This document shows, piece by piece, positions 1 through 14,100 of a DNA stretch of 64,000 nt. The notes beneath the pieces are model-generated. The model did no database searches, was not told the DNA's origin, and saw nothing but the letters and a program-made list of their open reading frames with translations. Both the position numbers and the translations under genes were made by a program. The stretch comes from Haliclystus octoradiatus (lineage: Eukaryota > Cnidaria > Staurozoa > Stauromedusae > Haliclystidae), in NCBI GenBank assembly GCA_916610825.1, contig OU744447.1:9183402-9247401 (forward strand), given 5' to 3'. Each line of letters begins with the position of its first letter. Position 1 is the stretch's first letter.

Positions 1-17
1 TTGTTGGATGTTGCTGA

Positions 18-70
18 AGTGACCACTGTATACAGGTGGTTGCTCTGTAGAGGTGATTTTTATAACAGGG
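18..70 (+). repeat. Right-end fragment of CAGTGAAACC-type MITE
   Basis: The sequence gaccactgtatacaggtgg followed by a short spacer and ataacagg matches the right half of the MITE seen complete at 55742-55918 and 48299-48474. The fragment ends about 20 bp before the RCL1 exon acceptor. Confidence 0.75.
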
Positions 71-89
71 ACAACTCTAATGTTTGTAG

Positions 90-1946
90 TTCACCTGGGT
101 TTGGTCTCTGTTTGATGGCTGAATCAACCACTGGTGGTATGCTGAGCAGCGATTCATCTTGTTACAGTCATAAAGACGGCAAACAAGCATCACCTGAAGA
201 CCTTGGAAAGGAAGCTGCCATGTTGCTACTTGATGAAATTTGCAAGGTTAGGACATTTATTAAATATTAAAAGCCATTTGGCTGGGACTAATTTCGTGGT
301 GATACTTTATAGCCATGTTCTATCAAGGTCAAAAACCATGAACCTATTGTGTGACCTCACTGTAGGCCAAATAATTAGCCTATCAGTATTGAGAACACAT
401 TGTATTTTATGTCATAATTAATGTTATTGTGTTGTAGGGTGGGTATGTTGATTGTTATCACCAAGAAACAGTTTTATTATTCATGGCTTTGGGTGAAATG
501 GATGTCTCAAAGATTCAGTTGGGTTCAACAATGTCAACAAAATCGTAAGTCACATAAATTGTCATTTTAAGCATTTTGTAGAACCGATTATTGTAGCATC
601 ACAGCCAATTGTGTGCAATGCGTGCAATAAAATATTATGAAAATTTAATTTAAAATTGAATTTTTTTGCAAGAACAAATCATGACATTAAAACCTTAAAT
701 TCAAATTATATATTTTCTTTATGGTGGTATTGTGGTGTTTATAATAAGAAACATGTCATTTTAATGTACTTGAATGGAGGATCAATAACGATAGAAATTA
801 GCTCCATTCCAGTATTAGAGACTCTATTGCCAAATTATTTCTATGCAACGTGGAAATTTGGTATAGCCCCCTGTTGGGGATGTCAACCCCCTCATTGGGA
901 AATCCTTGTGCCACCCCTGGGGCCCTGGTCAAAGTGACGATCTTTAGTCTCTCTTTTTTCACCACGAGGAACCCGTTTATTTTTCATAAGGGGTTTGGAC
1001 CAGAAAAACAGTTAACGTTTCATGTTTTTGGCTCTAATAAAAAACGGCTGATGCAAGTGACAATATGCTTTCAGAATGATTATGTTCAGCTCAAGATGTA
1101 CACAGATCCAAAACTAAAAACTTTTGACTTTATAGACTTATAAATATTTCTTTTGCTGTTCCTATTATCTAAATAAAATATATCTGTACAGTACATCATC
1201 AGCTGAATCAATCATTCTGAAAACAGGTTTTCATTTGCCGTTTTTTTTAAGAGACAGAAACTTGAAATATTTAATTTTTTTCCGGTGTAATCCCTCTTGT
1301 GAAAAATTATCGGGTTCCTGACGATGGAAAAAGAGTGAGACATGAAAAAACTCAAAGGGTCACTTTGACTGCATTTTTGAAGAAGTAATGATCACATAAA
1401 GCAAAAAAGACAAGAACAACATGTATGAATGGAAAAAAATCTAAAGGAGCAATCTCTCGATATCCAGGATATACACTTTAAGGGTGATTGATAACTTCGA
1501 AATGACTCTTGAAGTCTCTTAAAGTTTGCAAAGCTGAAAGAAAATGTAGCATAATGAATTATTGGCAGGAATCAAATTTCAAACCTTACAAATGTATGAA
1601 TATTTTAACAAAACGATTCTGGACATTTTTTATAGAATCACATATTTCTTTCTTGTTGTTAGAAATTGTTAAATTTGCAGGCACTCAAGCAGTCTATTTT
1701 ACCAAATCCAAATATAAACTCTCCATCAATGTTTAGTGTGTTTGTTTGTTCATTAATTTTTGTTGGATTTTATTTTTATGTAGGATACATTTTCTCAAAC
1801 ATTTGCGAGACTTTTTTAATGTTGTATTTAAAATTGGATCACTACGGAAACATGATGACGATGAAAGCGAGACTGGAGATGATGAAAAATTATTATTGAC
1901 ATGTGTTGGTGTTGGCTATACTAATATGAGTAAACCTTCATTTTGA
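90..1946 (+). CDS. RCL1: RCL1, RNA 3'-terminal phosphate cyclase-like protein (3' part of gene, last three exons)
   Basis: RCL1 is a nucleolar protein that acts with BMS1 in early 18S pre-rRNA processing; it belongs to the RNA 3'-phosphate cyclase fold family without being a cyclase. Three coding exons are visible: 90-246, 438-544 and 1784-1946, each with AG/GT borders and consistent phase. Motifs seen are SPGFGL, LxAEtT, PEDLGKEAAMLLLDEI, GGYVD, MALGEMDVSKIQLG, HLRDFFNVVFKI and LLTCVGVGYTNMSK, matching the C-terminal third of animal RCL1 in order. The stop at 1944-1946 follows SKPSF, close to the usual C-terminus. Upstream exons lie outside the window. Reading further left through the open frame is not supported, because bases 18-70 are a MITE remnant and a good acceptor (tttgtag) ends at 89. 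An acidic DDDES stretch near the C-terminus looks lineage specific. Confidence 0.93.
928..1369. repeat. Foldback (long inverted repeat) element in RCL1 intron
   Basis: GTCAAAGTGAC at 928 and its complement GTCACTTTGAC ending at 1369 bound two imperfect inverted arms of about 170 bp. Shared stretches include gaggaacccg/cgggttcctg and ctttcagaatgatt/aatcattctgaaaa. The loop is about 100 bp. No coding potential is seen, and no target-site duplication could be fixed by eye. Confidence 0.65.
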
Positions 1947-2007
1947 AGAAATAATCTATATTACTTTTATGTACATATAATTATACTTTATAAAAATATA
2001 ATAATAT

Positions 2008-2018
2008 TTTATTTTATT
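2008..2018 (-). promoter_or_regulatory. Overlapping AATAAA polyadenylation signals for TRPML
   Basis: TTTATT at 2008-2013 and 2013-2018 reads as two overlapping AATAAA signals on the minus strand, about 180 bp past the TRPML stop. The same interval is the 3' flank of RCL1, so the two 3' UTRs must nearly touch or overlap. No canonical AATAAA was found for RCL1 on the plus strand. Confidence 0.5.
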
Positions 2019-2194
2019 TGGAAAATACAATATGATTCAATTTATGTTTCTACTACATGAAATATTTCATCACAGAAATTGTTATCAAACATCATGCAAG
2101 GGTGCTATTATATCAAGTTTTTGTTCAATGTCAATGTCAGTAATTTGTAAATCTTCTGCATTCAAGAATATTTTATCTACAAACAATTAGGCTC

Positions 2195-5100
2195 TTATTC
2201 CCATGATGTTGATTCAACTGATAATTGCGATACGTTATCTAAAGAGCTCAATTGAGTAGCATAAGAATATGATGGTCCATTGCCAATAGTTGAACCTGCA
2301 CGTGTGCTGTAAGAAAAAACAAACACGAGACTGTGAAATGTAAATTTGCTATAATCAGACACCCTGTGATTATAGACTGTTGTAGGCAGAAGCAAATTCA
2401 GAAGGAGATCAATATTTTTCTAATTTATAGGCCAAAAAACCTAGATTGACAATTTTTAAATGCTCTAGGCAGATCCAGAAGGCTAAACATATTGCCAGGC
2501 ACTGCATGAAATAAGAAATTATAATCTTAAAAATTTTAAGAATATTATTATTTAATCACTTGAAGTGCTGTGCTACTTCTTTTACCAACATTGTAAATCA
2601 GTATCCTTCTTGTATTGAATAACAGTTACATCTGTCTGATGTAATGTATAATGTTACCCCTGTATACTGTGATATGTGGCCATTTCAGCAATATCCCTTC
2701 CGCGTACGGGGAATGTCGGGATCCGGAAGTTTGAGATAAATTGACCAACAATCAGAAGTTTGCACTTTTTGTAAAACAGAAAGACTGCAAGAAAATTCTT
2801 CCGATTAAGGAGGTTACACAGTATTACATAAAGACGTCAGTTTTTGCAGGTCTATCTAATACCAATCCCTGCAAAAAAAGATTACTAGTTCTTGAACTTC
2901 ATGAGTTTCCAAGGGGTTCATGAACTGTTTGTCAAAGGTGGCCCATTTCAAGTTCATGAACTGTTCATGAAAAACTCATAAAAATGGGTTGGTTTCAACT
3001 TGATGAACTCAGAAACATTTTTTCTGATATCTGGTATTAGTTAATATTACATCCTGTGAATTCGAATGGCTATGATCAATGCGGATGCTACTAAGACCTG
3101 TCAATTGTAACAATGGTGTTCATAATGACCTTATTACATTTTACAGTAAAAGAAACTACATACATTCTTAAACCGGATCTCAGTTAATCAGAAATCCATT
3201 TGGACATTTCTGTAATCTAATTGGAAATGACTGTTACATTGAGTTCATGACATGGAAACAGGGTCTAACAGATGGCTATCCTGCTTTCTTAGATTATAGA
3301 TGACAAATTCAAAAGAAATTTGACTTTTTTCTGTTTTATAGGTAAAACTTGAACACAAAAATTCAGTAGAAAATTTCTCAGATCCAGTAGAGAAATGGTT
3401 TTAACCTTATTAAATGTATCATGATAGTCAAATCTTTTAACACTAGAAATATTCGATATCAACATTTTTTAACTGCCATGCCCTTAAAATTTAAATGTAA
3501 ACTTGAACGTGACGTGACACATACAAGCTGAAATGGCATAAAAATGACAAAATAAAAGCATGGCAGTCAAATCTTTTGTAGCCATTTTGAAATTTTTTAT
3601 CTTGAATTTAATTGGTATGAAAATGATGCAGAATTCTTTGGTATGATCATATAAGTCAATCGGGAAAGAAAAAACATTTAAAATGTGACACCGGGACTAG
3701 TGCCAGGCTCTTTTCGTTCAAATAAAATGGGTCTTCTTAAAAAGGTCGGGTGTAAAATTTCTTTGCATAAATCTTAATTATTTTTGCTGATAATTGTACC
3801 TTGACATATTTGCTTGGATTCTACCGTGTGCTTTTTTTGATTGGTGAAAAAACAAAAAAGTTGTAGTGTTTTGAAGTTTCAAAAAGCAGTCACGCTCCAG
3901 CTGTTTTAGAAAGTTTCAAAACATCTGATTGAATAACTTTTTTGCTTCTTCACCAATCAAAAAAAGCACACGGTAGAATCCAAGCAAATATGTCAAGGTC
4001 CAATAACCAGCAAAAATAATTAAGATTTATGCAAAGCAATTTTACACCCGACCTTTTTAAGAAGACCCATTTTATTTGAAAGAAAAGAGCCTGGCACTAG
4101 TTCCGGTGTCACATTTTTAATGTTTTTTCTTTCCGGATTGACTTTTATGATCATACCAAAGAATTCTGCATCATTTTCATACTAAATATATTCAAGATAA
4201 AAAATTTCAAAATGGCTACAAAAGATTTGACTACCATGCTCACAATAAATAAATGATTGTCTAGATGATGACTATCTTACCATCTATGGCAATCTCCACC
4301 TGCCGTTCTCTGTCGAGTCATTTTATCTTTTCTCCCTTCAACAAATTGTTGAATTTTCGTTTGTGGCAAACGACCCCAATCCTGAACAGATAGAGATAAT
4401 TAATTTAAAGATACATCATTATCTTGATAATTATGTAGGATATAAATACATGTATTTCGGCTGCATAATTTCCCATAAATAACACCACACATCAAGACAT
4501 GAAGATAAGTGATGATTAGCTTGCTGTGTGTCTCACAATAAATGGAATGTCATGGAACACTATTACACGCACAGCCCTTATCACTAGATTTGATACATGT
4601 TATTAATTCTATAAGTTGCAATTTCAAAGTGAAAACATTTAAAAGCCTCTTTCAAACATGTTATTCTGTAAAATCTACCCTGCGTTAATAATTTATTTTT
4701 GAAAAACTGATAGTTCTAATTGTATGACACTGTACTAAAAAGTGGATTAATGATGACAACAAAATGGATACTATGAAATATATACATAATATATACATAA
4801 TGGATACATTCTGGAAGTGAAACATCACATTTCACAAACATTCAAATTGCAATTTACTGGTAAACATTAATTTCCAAAAGTCTGTGAATCTCATTATTTC
4901 TTTCACAGATCAAAATAAGAATATAAACATCATTTAATCACAACATATAAAATCAGGTTCACGAAAACAGGCCATTCAGCGCTCATGGGGTACTCTAAAC
5001 CAATCAAATTTCGAAAAAACAAAAAAATGTTTTTTGGTATGAACTAAGGTGGTCACAAAGAGTTCATAAACTCAGTACTGTTATAAACAAAATTTGAAAA

Positions 5101-8100
5101 CAATAGCTTATAATTATAGATTACCTTGATGCGTTCATATGTATCACCCACAATACTAATAAACGTGCTGAGAACGACATATATGAATAATGAGATGAAG
5201 ATGTAAAGATAAAATTTACTAAATATCCATATCATCGTATTGGTTTCGCTCATAGCTGTAAATGTTGGAAACATATCGTCACCATTTAAGAGAGAGAACA
5301 GACATTGAGCAGTGATGAAAAATTCTCTGAACTAAAAGAAAAGAAAAGAACATTTATTCATGATATTAATATATCAAAGGTAGAAATCAACTTTAGAATA
5401 ATACTTTATTTAACTTTCTATTTTTTATTTTGTAAATACTAAAATTTACCTCTTATCTTTGTTAATGTTTTATTTCCTGCTTATATATATGTATGTTGTA
5501 ATGTATAGCCTAATCAGTCATTTGAAAAAGGTTTGATGTAAACTTGAAGGTTTTTTGAATAAATGATGATGATGATGATGATGATGATGATAGCTATTTG
5601 AATTTTGCATTTTTTATTACCTTATCGTGATAAGGACCAAGAACAACCCATCCGCACAACGTAAACCCAATGAATATGAAAAGTGCGCAGAACATAAAAC
5701 GTATAAGACTTGGTGCGGCTGTTCGAAGTGTTATTAATAAAATCTAAAAAAAAGGAAACAAAGAAGTAACTGAATATGAACAGAAGTACCAGTAGACAAA
5801 AATAGGCTAACTCAAAAATATTTCAAACAAATAAATATTTCAACATCAATACCAGCAGGCTAACCATAGAAGCAAAATTGAAAATTACTTAATTACATAT
5901 CACTGTGTTGCTATCATGCATGAAACTTGTACTTTATCTTTTAACTACCAATGCAATGACTATAGGTCATTGTAGCCTACTACATACTTCCAGAAGGTAT
6001 ATGTATGAATATGAGTCTGGACAATGATGGACAAGCTAACTCTAGCAGGAATATCCAGATTTCAACATTAGCAAAATTTGAGTGAATAACTTGTTAGGTA
6101 GCAGAAGGTGTGGGAGATTGGCACACATGAACCAAAATGATGTCATTTTCCTAAAATACAATAACGCCAGCACAGGCAAGTGCAAAAAAGTATAGGAAAA
6201 ACTCAGCCTTCTTCGTTTCTACATAATCGAATATATCTTATTTGAATAGCTTCTCTTAATGGCCATTTTGAAGGTTTGCTTATTGCCCATACTTTACCTA
6301 CACTTTAATTTAATTGGGAAGCGTGCCATACGTTTCTTTTTAAAAAAGCATATGAGTAACATTTGTATAAAACATTACTATTTTAGTATTTATATAGCTT
6401 TTACAGTATTTTTAATGGTATCCATCTTTTAACGCTCTTCTCCTTAATGCATTTCTTTTAATCTTTTAAATGTTTTAAATTTAAATTTTTTATTTTTAAC
6501 TTATTTAGACTAGACCACCAATGTAAATCGCTTTGAGCAAAATTTTGGAATAAGCGCTATATAAATAATGCATTATTATTATTATTATTATTATACAATT
6601 CTATAATTTCCTAATAAACACTGAAAGGTTAAAATCTGGATGAAAATTCCATTAAGAAAGCTGAATTGGCTATATGTGTTTGAAATTATTTCCATTTTTA
6701 TTATTTCATTCTGATTTAGTGTCTTTTTGTTTTTGCTGAGTTTGAGTTGATAAGCCACATTCAATTTTTGGACTTTTCACAGAAGTTTGAAATATTTTTG
6801 GGGTCTATTTATCTTACATCTCACAAGCTTACATGCATACCTCAGCAGAAGCTCCAACTGATTAAGCTAATACTTATTCTAATACTAATTCCAATAGTTA
6901 TAATAATACATCTATCTTTGGATGAGTATGTGTGTAATTGCCATTGCAAAAAACAGTGCAGGAGTTCATGAACAGTTCATGAACGCCAAATGATTCAATT
7001 TTTATGAACAGTTCATGAACACTGAATGGTTCAATTTTCATGAACCGTTCATGAACGCTATATGGTTCAATTTTCATGAACAGTTCATGAACGCTAAATA
7101 GTTCAATTTTCATGAACAGTTCATGAACGCTAAATGATTCAATTTTCATGAACTATTCATGAACGCTTAATGGTTCAATTTTTACGAATTGTTCATGAAC
7201 GATAAATGGTTTGACTTTTATGAACTGTTCATGTATCCTTAACTGTTTTTTGCAGGGGTTAAGCTGCAAACATGCTAATGCAAAAATGAAATTCTAAGTA
7301 ATAATGTTATTAAAAAAAAATACCAATAAATAATATGGGGGTTCTGAAATCTGCTTATATTCACAATTAACTGACATCTCATATATAGTAAAAGCAACCA
7401 ATATTTCATCTTCAAACATAACACGCCATTTGAAGTCATACTAATCTGCAATTTTTGAAATCCTTCCATATCAGATACACAACCTGTTATGATAATAAAT
7501 CCAATTATACATAGCCTACTGATCTGATTTAAGTGTCATTGCATTTAGCTTACATTATATGCTTTTAAATAAGCTAAGAATCGTAACAGTCCAATCCAAA
7601 CCAAAATGACGCCAAGACCAAGAAGAATACTGCAAATATTATAGAACTCCAAATCCTACCAACAAAATCATCCAACATTATCAAAATCATTTGCATTATT
7701 AGCATTTACAGTTCCTGGAAAGTATTTTTTTCAAGGAGGGCTAAATAAACTAGTGTAGAAGAATTTCCTTCTTTGAATCCTCAAAAATACTTTTTGTTTA
7801 GCCACTTCTTTAATTTTTCCGACATATTGGATCTTGTAATTAATTTGTTGCCTTTTGTTTGATGACCATCAAATGGCCTTCAAAGATTTTCTAATAATTT
7901 TTGTTTGAACGTCATTGTCATCCCTTTTGAACCATTTCATTAAAATTTTATTCAATCCTTTCAATGCTGTGACTTCATCTGAGTTATTCTAGAAAAGTCG
8001 AGATGGTCGGGTCTGTTTAGCTGCTCTTGAAAGACTGTTTCATAAACTAAGAAAGAAACTTCTGACCAAAAACAGATCTGTTATGTGAAAGTTGTCGTCA

Positions 8101-11100
8101 TTTGACTAGGGCTTAATTGAAAATGATCATCTCACCCTCTCATCAACAAAGACTTTATAAATGGATCCAGCCACAGACAAACAATCACTAATAACAATCA
8201 CAGGAAACCATTTATTGATAAATTCCCACGTATCCCATTTGGTGAATTCCTCTCCTCTGTTTTCAATAAAGAACTTCTTCACTACCTTCAAATGAAACAC
8301 AACACAAATATGAGATAATATTAAAATTTCAAAACATTTATTCTGATTCAGATTAAAATTGAGTCTTTTGAATATTTTAGTTTAAACCATTCATCTTAAT
8401 ATTACAACAATATTTTGGCCTAGGTGCTTGGTTGGTAGGTGGGAGGTGGCAGGCGGCAATAATTATAAAGGCCAGCAGAACAAAGGCAGACCTGACACCA
8501 CCAACCAAGCTCCAGTCAAACTGCTAAGTCAGTGGAATTCCTAATCATACTTACCAACCATAACTTTGAATGGGAGGAGGGTAGGAGAAAAAAAAAAGTT
8601 CCACATTTAACTGGCAAAAAACCACAGCAGCCAAAACTCAGTGATCAATGGCATAGCCTAGCATAGCAACAACAACAACTTCAATGATAGCGGCACGGCC
8701 CAAAGCATTGGCATAGCATAGCAACAACAACAACACCAAATATAGCAGCATGACCCTAATCATAGCATTATCATAGCATAAAATTGATTCTTTTGAATCT
8801 TTTAGTATAAAGATAGCAATAAAAATCACGTTAAATCTGTTCCGACGTTTCAACATTACTGTTGTCATATATCCCGATTAAAAGAAATATTTTATGAAAT
8901 TACAAGATATATATAGGTAAAATTTGATTTTTGTCGCTATCTTTCATATTTTTCTTTATTTCTGTAGACTGTGATTCTACTGCACTTCATATTCTCACCT
9001 ATTGTTTAACATGTGGATAACTTTAATACATTGAATGTTATGTATTTATCCTGTAAAACTATTATTCATTCTTTTTTCTGCCTTGCCTGATGATGATTAA
9101 AGATTTAATCGAAATATTGCAATACCTATGTGTGTGTTTCACCGCTGAAGAATTACCTTGAGCCTTATAAATAATTTAAAGCACAAATATTAGTAATCAT
9201 TTTGCTCTAGTCTATAATCTTTGTTTTGTTTATAAATACAGTAGAAAATTTCAATGGCTTCACCCCTAGGGAACTTTAAGAAGTATCTTATAGGAGATGT
9301 GCCATTATAGTTAATTATTTATAAGAACAAAGATACCAAATTTAACCAGAAACACCAGTTAAATTCAGTATGTTATAAACAGTAATCTACTATATAAACG
9401 TTGATGTATGTCTGTTTGTATCTACTGTATTCGAGATTCAAGCTTCTCATTGTGAACGTATCAAATCCATACTTTTCGTGGGGGTATTTTAATTTTTTGC
9501 GACAACATTAGGCCATGTTTTATGTTTATATCTTTATATTCCTTCAATTGACGGCCCAAAGCGTATTTTTTCGTAGGATTTCTTTTGCGGATCCATAGAA
9601 AGATCGAATTACATTCTCATGTTCGGCACGCAATATCTTTCACACCCGACTGACCTTCAGTTCTATTGTTTTATTTATCATTTGGGCTAACTTCTAGCAA
9701 TTAAATTTTCTATATTTTTATTTTCAAATTTCACCCAGCGGAGCGGGTTCACTTCACTAGTCCGTTATAAAAGATGACAATATAAACAGTTTCTACTGTA
9801 CCACTACGCCACTGTATCATGCACTCTCTTAAATCATTTATTATTATTAATAATATAGTACAAATATATTTAATAGCATACCTTGGATAGTCGGATTGAT
9901 TTGACGAGTGAACGTATACAAAGGATACATGATAAGGCACACACAAAAATCACGGTAAAGTCAAATGCTAACAAACAATCCTTTATAAAACGTGAGTCTG
10001 AAGTAAAAAGAGAAATATATTAACATAATTTGATTGATTATAATGTCAGCTATGACCATGGCCACCAAGAGGAGGCAAATGAGGCAACTGACTCAGGGCC
10101 TTAGTCATTTTAAGGTCTGCAAGGTTTTCCTGCATCCTGGGTATAGTGGTTAGGGGCTTAGACAAATGGCCCGAAGGATCTTCGGTTCAATCTCTGGCAG
10201 AAGGACTAATGGTTGGTGTCAGGACAGGGCATCCGGCCATAAAATGCACAAACACTTTGAAAATACTAATCAATTAACTAGCCACCCCTGATAAAGGAAG
10301 CTCCTAGCTTACCCGGCTCAAGGATAAATGACAACTCCCAAAATAAAAGCTCCCGTATTTTGATTGTGAGTTTGTTGCATATTTAAAACAGAAATGTCTG
10401 ATAGGCAACAGAAAATTCTTTCTTACTGCCATATAATTTGCAAAAATCTTCAGCACCTTAAATGTTCTCATCAGCACTGCAGTATGTATTTCATGTAATT
10501 ACCTCTGCTTATTGTATAAACAGCCGGACAAGTAGGCAGTAAAGTTGGATCACATTCCATTTTAACTCTGAGTTTCCCATCATGGTTAGTGTTGTCAAAG
10601 CGGATCTATTATGTAAATAATAAAATAAAATATAAAATAATTAATTAATAAAATAAATTCAGGGTCCTACAAGAGTGTGTATCCTGCAATTATTCTTGAT
10701 TTCAGATGATTCAAAATTCAAATTAAAAAGAACTTTGACATGTTATTGATTTATAGGCCAAACAGAATGCAAAACCGTTGTCCAGTAAAATGACAGCCGC
10801 TACAGTCAGTGAAGTAGAATTGATATTCCTATCAAATCGTAGATATGTGAGTTATAATGCATCCATGTATTTTTAACCTTTTTATAGTGTGGTCTACTGT
10901 GTGGTTAGCAAAATTTTAAAATTATAAGGTATTTCCACATTCAAATTCTGAATTTTTAAATTGACATTTGAAACAAAAAATTTGCCCATAACCATTATTT
11001 GAAATACTTTCAATGTTGAAATTGAAATTATAATCCAGAGATTAGGTTGTGGTCATGAAAGTAGCAGAATTCGAATTTGATTTGGAACTTTGATTCAAAA

Positions 11101-14100
11101 TCATAATATAGATAATTTTAACTCATCCGATGATGAGCTCTGGCTTAGGTGCTTGGTTGGTGGGATATCTATTTACATGCTTCTATTATATAGATATTTC
11201 TATGCACAACTAATAAGCCTCAATAACATATATATGCTTGCTATAGGCTTTTATCACATCTCTTAGCTGGCTTTATGCGTTCAACTTCTACATGCTTGTT
11301 GTATGCTGCTCTTGCTATGGCGAATGAGAGCTGCAAGTATTTTACAATTTCTTATTTAAGACGTAACAAAGTATTTGAGACGGTATTGCCCCACGGAAGC
11401 CGCCTCTACTACCCTTCTATTTCCAGATGAATGGCTCAGAGCAATGAGAGTAAATGTTCCTTGTTGATTCCAGGTGGGACATTGCAGATCCGTTCTAACT
11501 GATTTAATAGCACATCTATGCTTAGATAAGCCTTGATTTTTATTGGCCATCAGTACACTGTAGTCAGGGTCCGACAAACGTGGGATCCTAGGTCCCGGAA
11601 GGCTAGCAAATTAAGAATAAAATTGAGAATTTTCTGATTTATAAGTCAAAACTCAACAAAACATTCAGAAGAAAATGATTTCAAGATTCAAGAAGGTTAA
11701 ACCGTTTGTCAGACACTGGCTACAGCTGATACAAAGTAACTGAGACGGAATCAAGCACATTCCGAATTTCCGAAGTGATTAATTTGTAATTACTGTAGTA
11801 ATTTCAACAGATTTCTTGGCAAATAGGATATCAATACATACTTTAACATCAAATAAAAAACATTCTGGTTGATGATGAAATGTTATGCCATACAGATAGA
11901 TTGTATGTATCTTTATTTTCAAATCGATATAAACAAGTCTGAAATAATAAACAAAATTTCCAAACGTTATGCTTTATTGTATACAGTATTTAAATGTCAG
12001 CAAACGTGTGGAAAAACAATATCAGAAATATAGAATGAGAGTCAAAAATGAAACAAGCTAGAATTACGCTACTTCAAGTTTCACAGCAGAAGGTGATCAT
12101 CGGGCGACTTATTTCAACTAGACTACAAAAATTCATCCCTATCTGATTAATTTCATTGAGCACTGTACTAAGAACTGGTGTAGAACAATCCCATTACAGT
12201 GAAACCTGTATATAACAGCCAGCTACGAGAGGTAGATATATTGACCATTATAGATAGGTGACCTTTTTATACAGATTTGATTCAATATAAAATACTATTT
12301 TAGACATTGCAAGAGTGACCACTATAGACAGGTGGTCGCTATAGAGAGATAAACGTTGTAACAAGTTTGACTATAAATATTATTATTATTATTATATCAG
12401 AATTTATACATGTTAGAGTTAGACATACCTATCAAAAATGTGGCGCTTAACTACAAAATCAGTGATATTCAAGTTACCAGTCATTGGACGGCAATCTGAG
12501 AAATAAAATAAGCAAAAGCATTTCTTATAAAGAAATTATATCCTTATCATCAGTGACGAAAGGTTTAGCATTCAGAAATCATTTCCAACATTTTCTTCTG
12601 AATTTTTGTGTAGAAATTTGGCCTATATAAAACATAAACTTATCAGTTTTATTCTGAAATTTTTCTAGCCTTCCGGGATCTAGGATCCCAGGATCGCCAC
12701 ATCTGTCGAACCCTGCTTATCAATGCACATTGCATATCGTAGATCAATCTTGGCAATCAGAAAAAAAATGATTTAATTCACAATAAAATTGACAGTCAGT
12801 GACACAGAACATCTTTTTCTCATTAAACATCAGAGGATATATATAGCTTGTTTGTCTCTTATATAAATTGCTAGTGAATAGTGAATAGCAAGCGAGGACC
12901 AACTTTTAACACATACCCGTAGATTGATTCTATCCTTTCAAAAACTATTTTTGTAAACAAAATTACTGCAAATAGATTTTGCATAGATTTTTTTAAATTC
13001 CCAAATAAAACAACATAAAATGTCAGAATTTAGCCAGATACTGCCAGATAGACACCTCTACATAAGAATTGAAAATTATTATTCAATTAATCATACAATA
13101 TAAATATTCCACAGCGAGTTTCAATGACTCTTTATTTTGTTTTAGATTCTTTACAAATCCTATTTTTTTTTACCATTTATTGAACTAAGACCCGGATTTT
13201 GATCCACATTGGATCGCGATTCTCAAAGTAGATCTAGATATGAGCACCTGTGATGTCCAATCAAACGGCTTGTAATATCACCTGTAGTAATCTTATCGTC
13301 ATATGTAAATGATTCTGAAGAGGCATTCTGTGAGCCTTTAACAAATGAAGAGACACAATATTCCATAGGAGGAGGATCATCTGCCAAGTTTTCATAATCA
13401 AAAAGACCAAGTGCAACACTCTTTATGCTATGATACTAAAACAAAAATAGTGGAATAAAAGCAAAATTATAAGTAGGCCTACTCAATCCTACGTTCAATC
13501 CCGGCCTATATTAAATTGTGTTTTCTTCAAATTCGTGATCAAATTCGAAATTCCTTTGAAAATGGTTAGAATTTCATAAACAGATCATGAACAATTTTAA
13601 ATGCATATAATGGTCAATTTATCTACCTCTTATAACTAGCTGTTATATACATTATATACAGGTTTCACTGTATCAATTTGTTTGACGCTGTGGCCCAATG
13701 ACACCATAAGCCCGACTTCACCAAGGAAACCCCCTATATGCCATAGCAATAACGTATTCACACACTTAATTTTTAAACAGTCTGACAGTAAAATAGGCCA
13801 AAATCTGGCTCCTGTTACTGTGTAACTTCAGGGAGGGGACTGAGGCTAATAATAATAGTTACCTGATGGGAATATAATATTACTTTTCGTGAACAAATCC
13901 ATGATTTGAGCTGGCTATAATGACTGACAACATCGCAATTTAACAAAAAGACTGCAAAAACTAATTTTGAAAAAAATTGCTACAAAAAAAATCGCAACCT
14001 GAATATAATAATGATAAAAAAGAAAAAAATCTATACAACTTCAATGGGATTGGGAAACCATACACCTGTCTATGATGGCCAATTCAGTTAGGCCTACTAT

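Noticed and set aside
1-89. Open frame extending the RCL1 exon to the left edge
   Set aside because: Bases 18-70 match a dispersed MITE and a good 3' splice site ends at 89, so the frame is fortuitous.
6898-7149. Minus-strand frame with repeated MKIEsFSVHELF units, resembling a repeat protein
   Set aside because: It is the translation of the 36-bp tandem array in a MITE, with no start context or homologous domain.
6945-7258. CRISPR-like spaced palindromes
   Set aside because: Units are contiguous tandem repeats without unique spacers, in a eukaryotic intron.
11356-11577. Minus-strand 73-codon frame as a TRPML or independent exon
   Set aside because: No family similarity, and the phase does not fit between exons 5 and 6.
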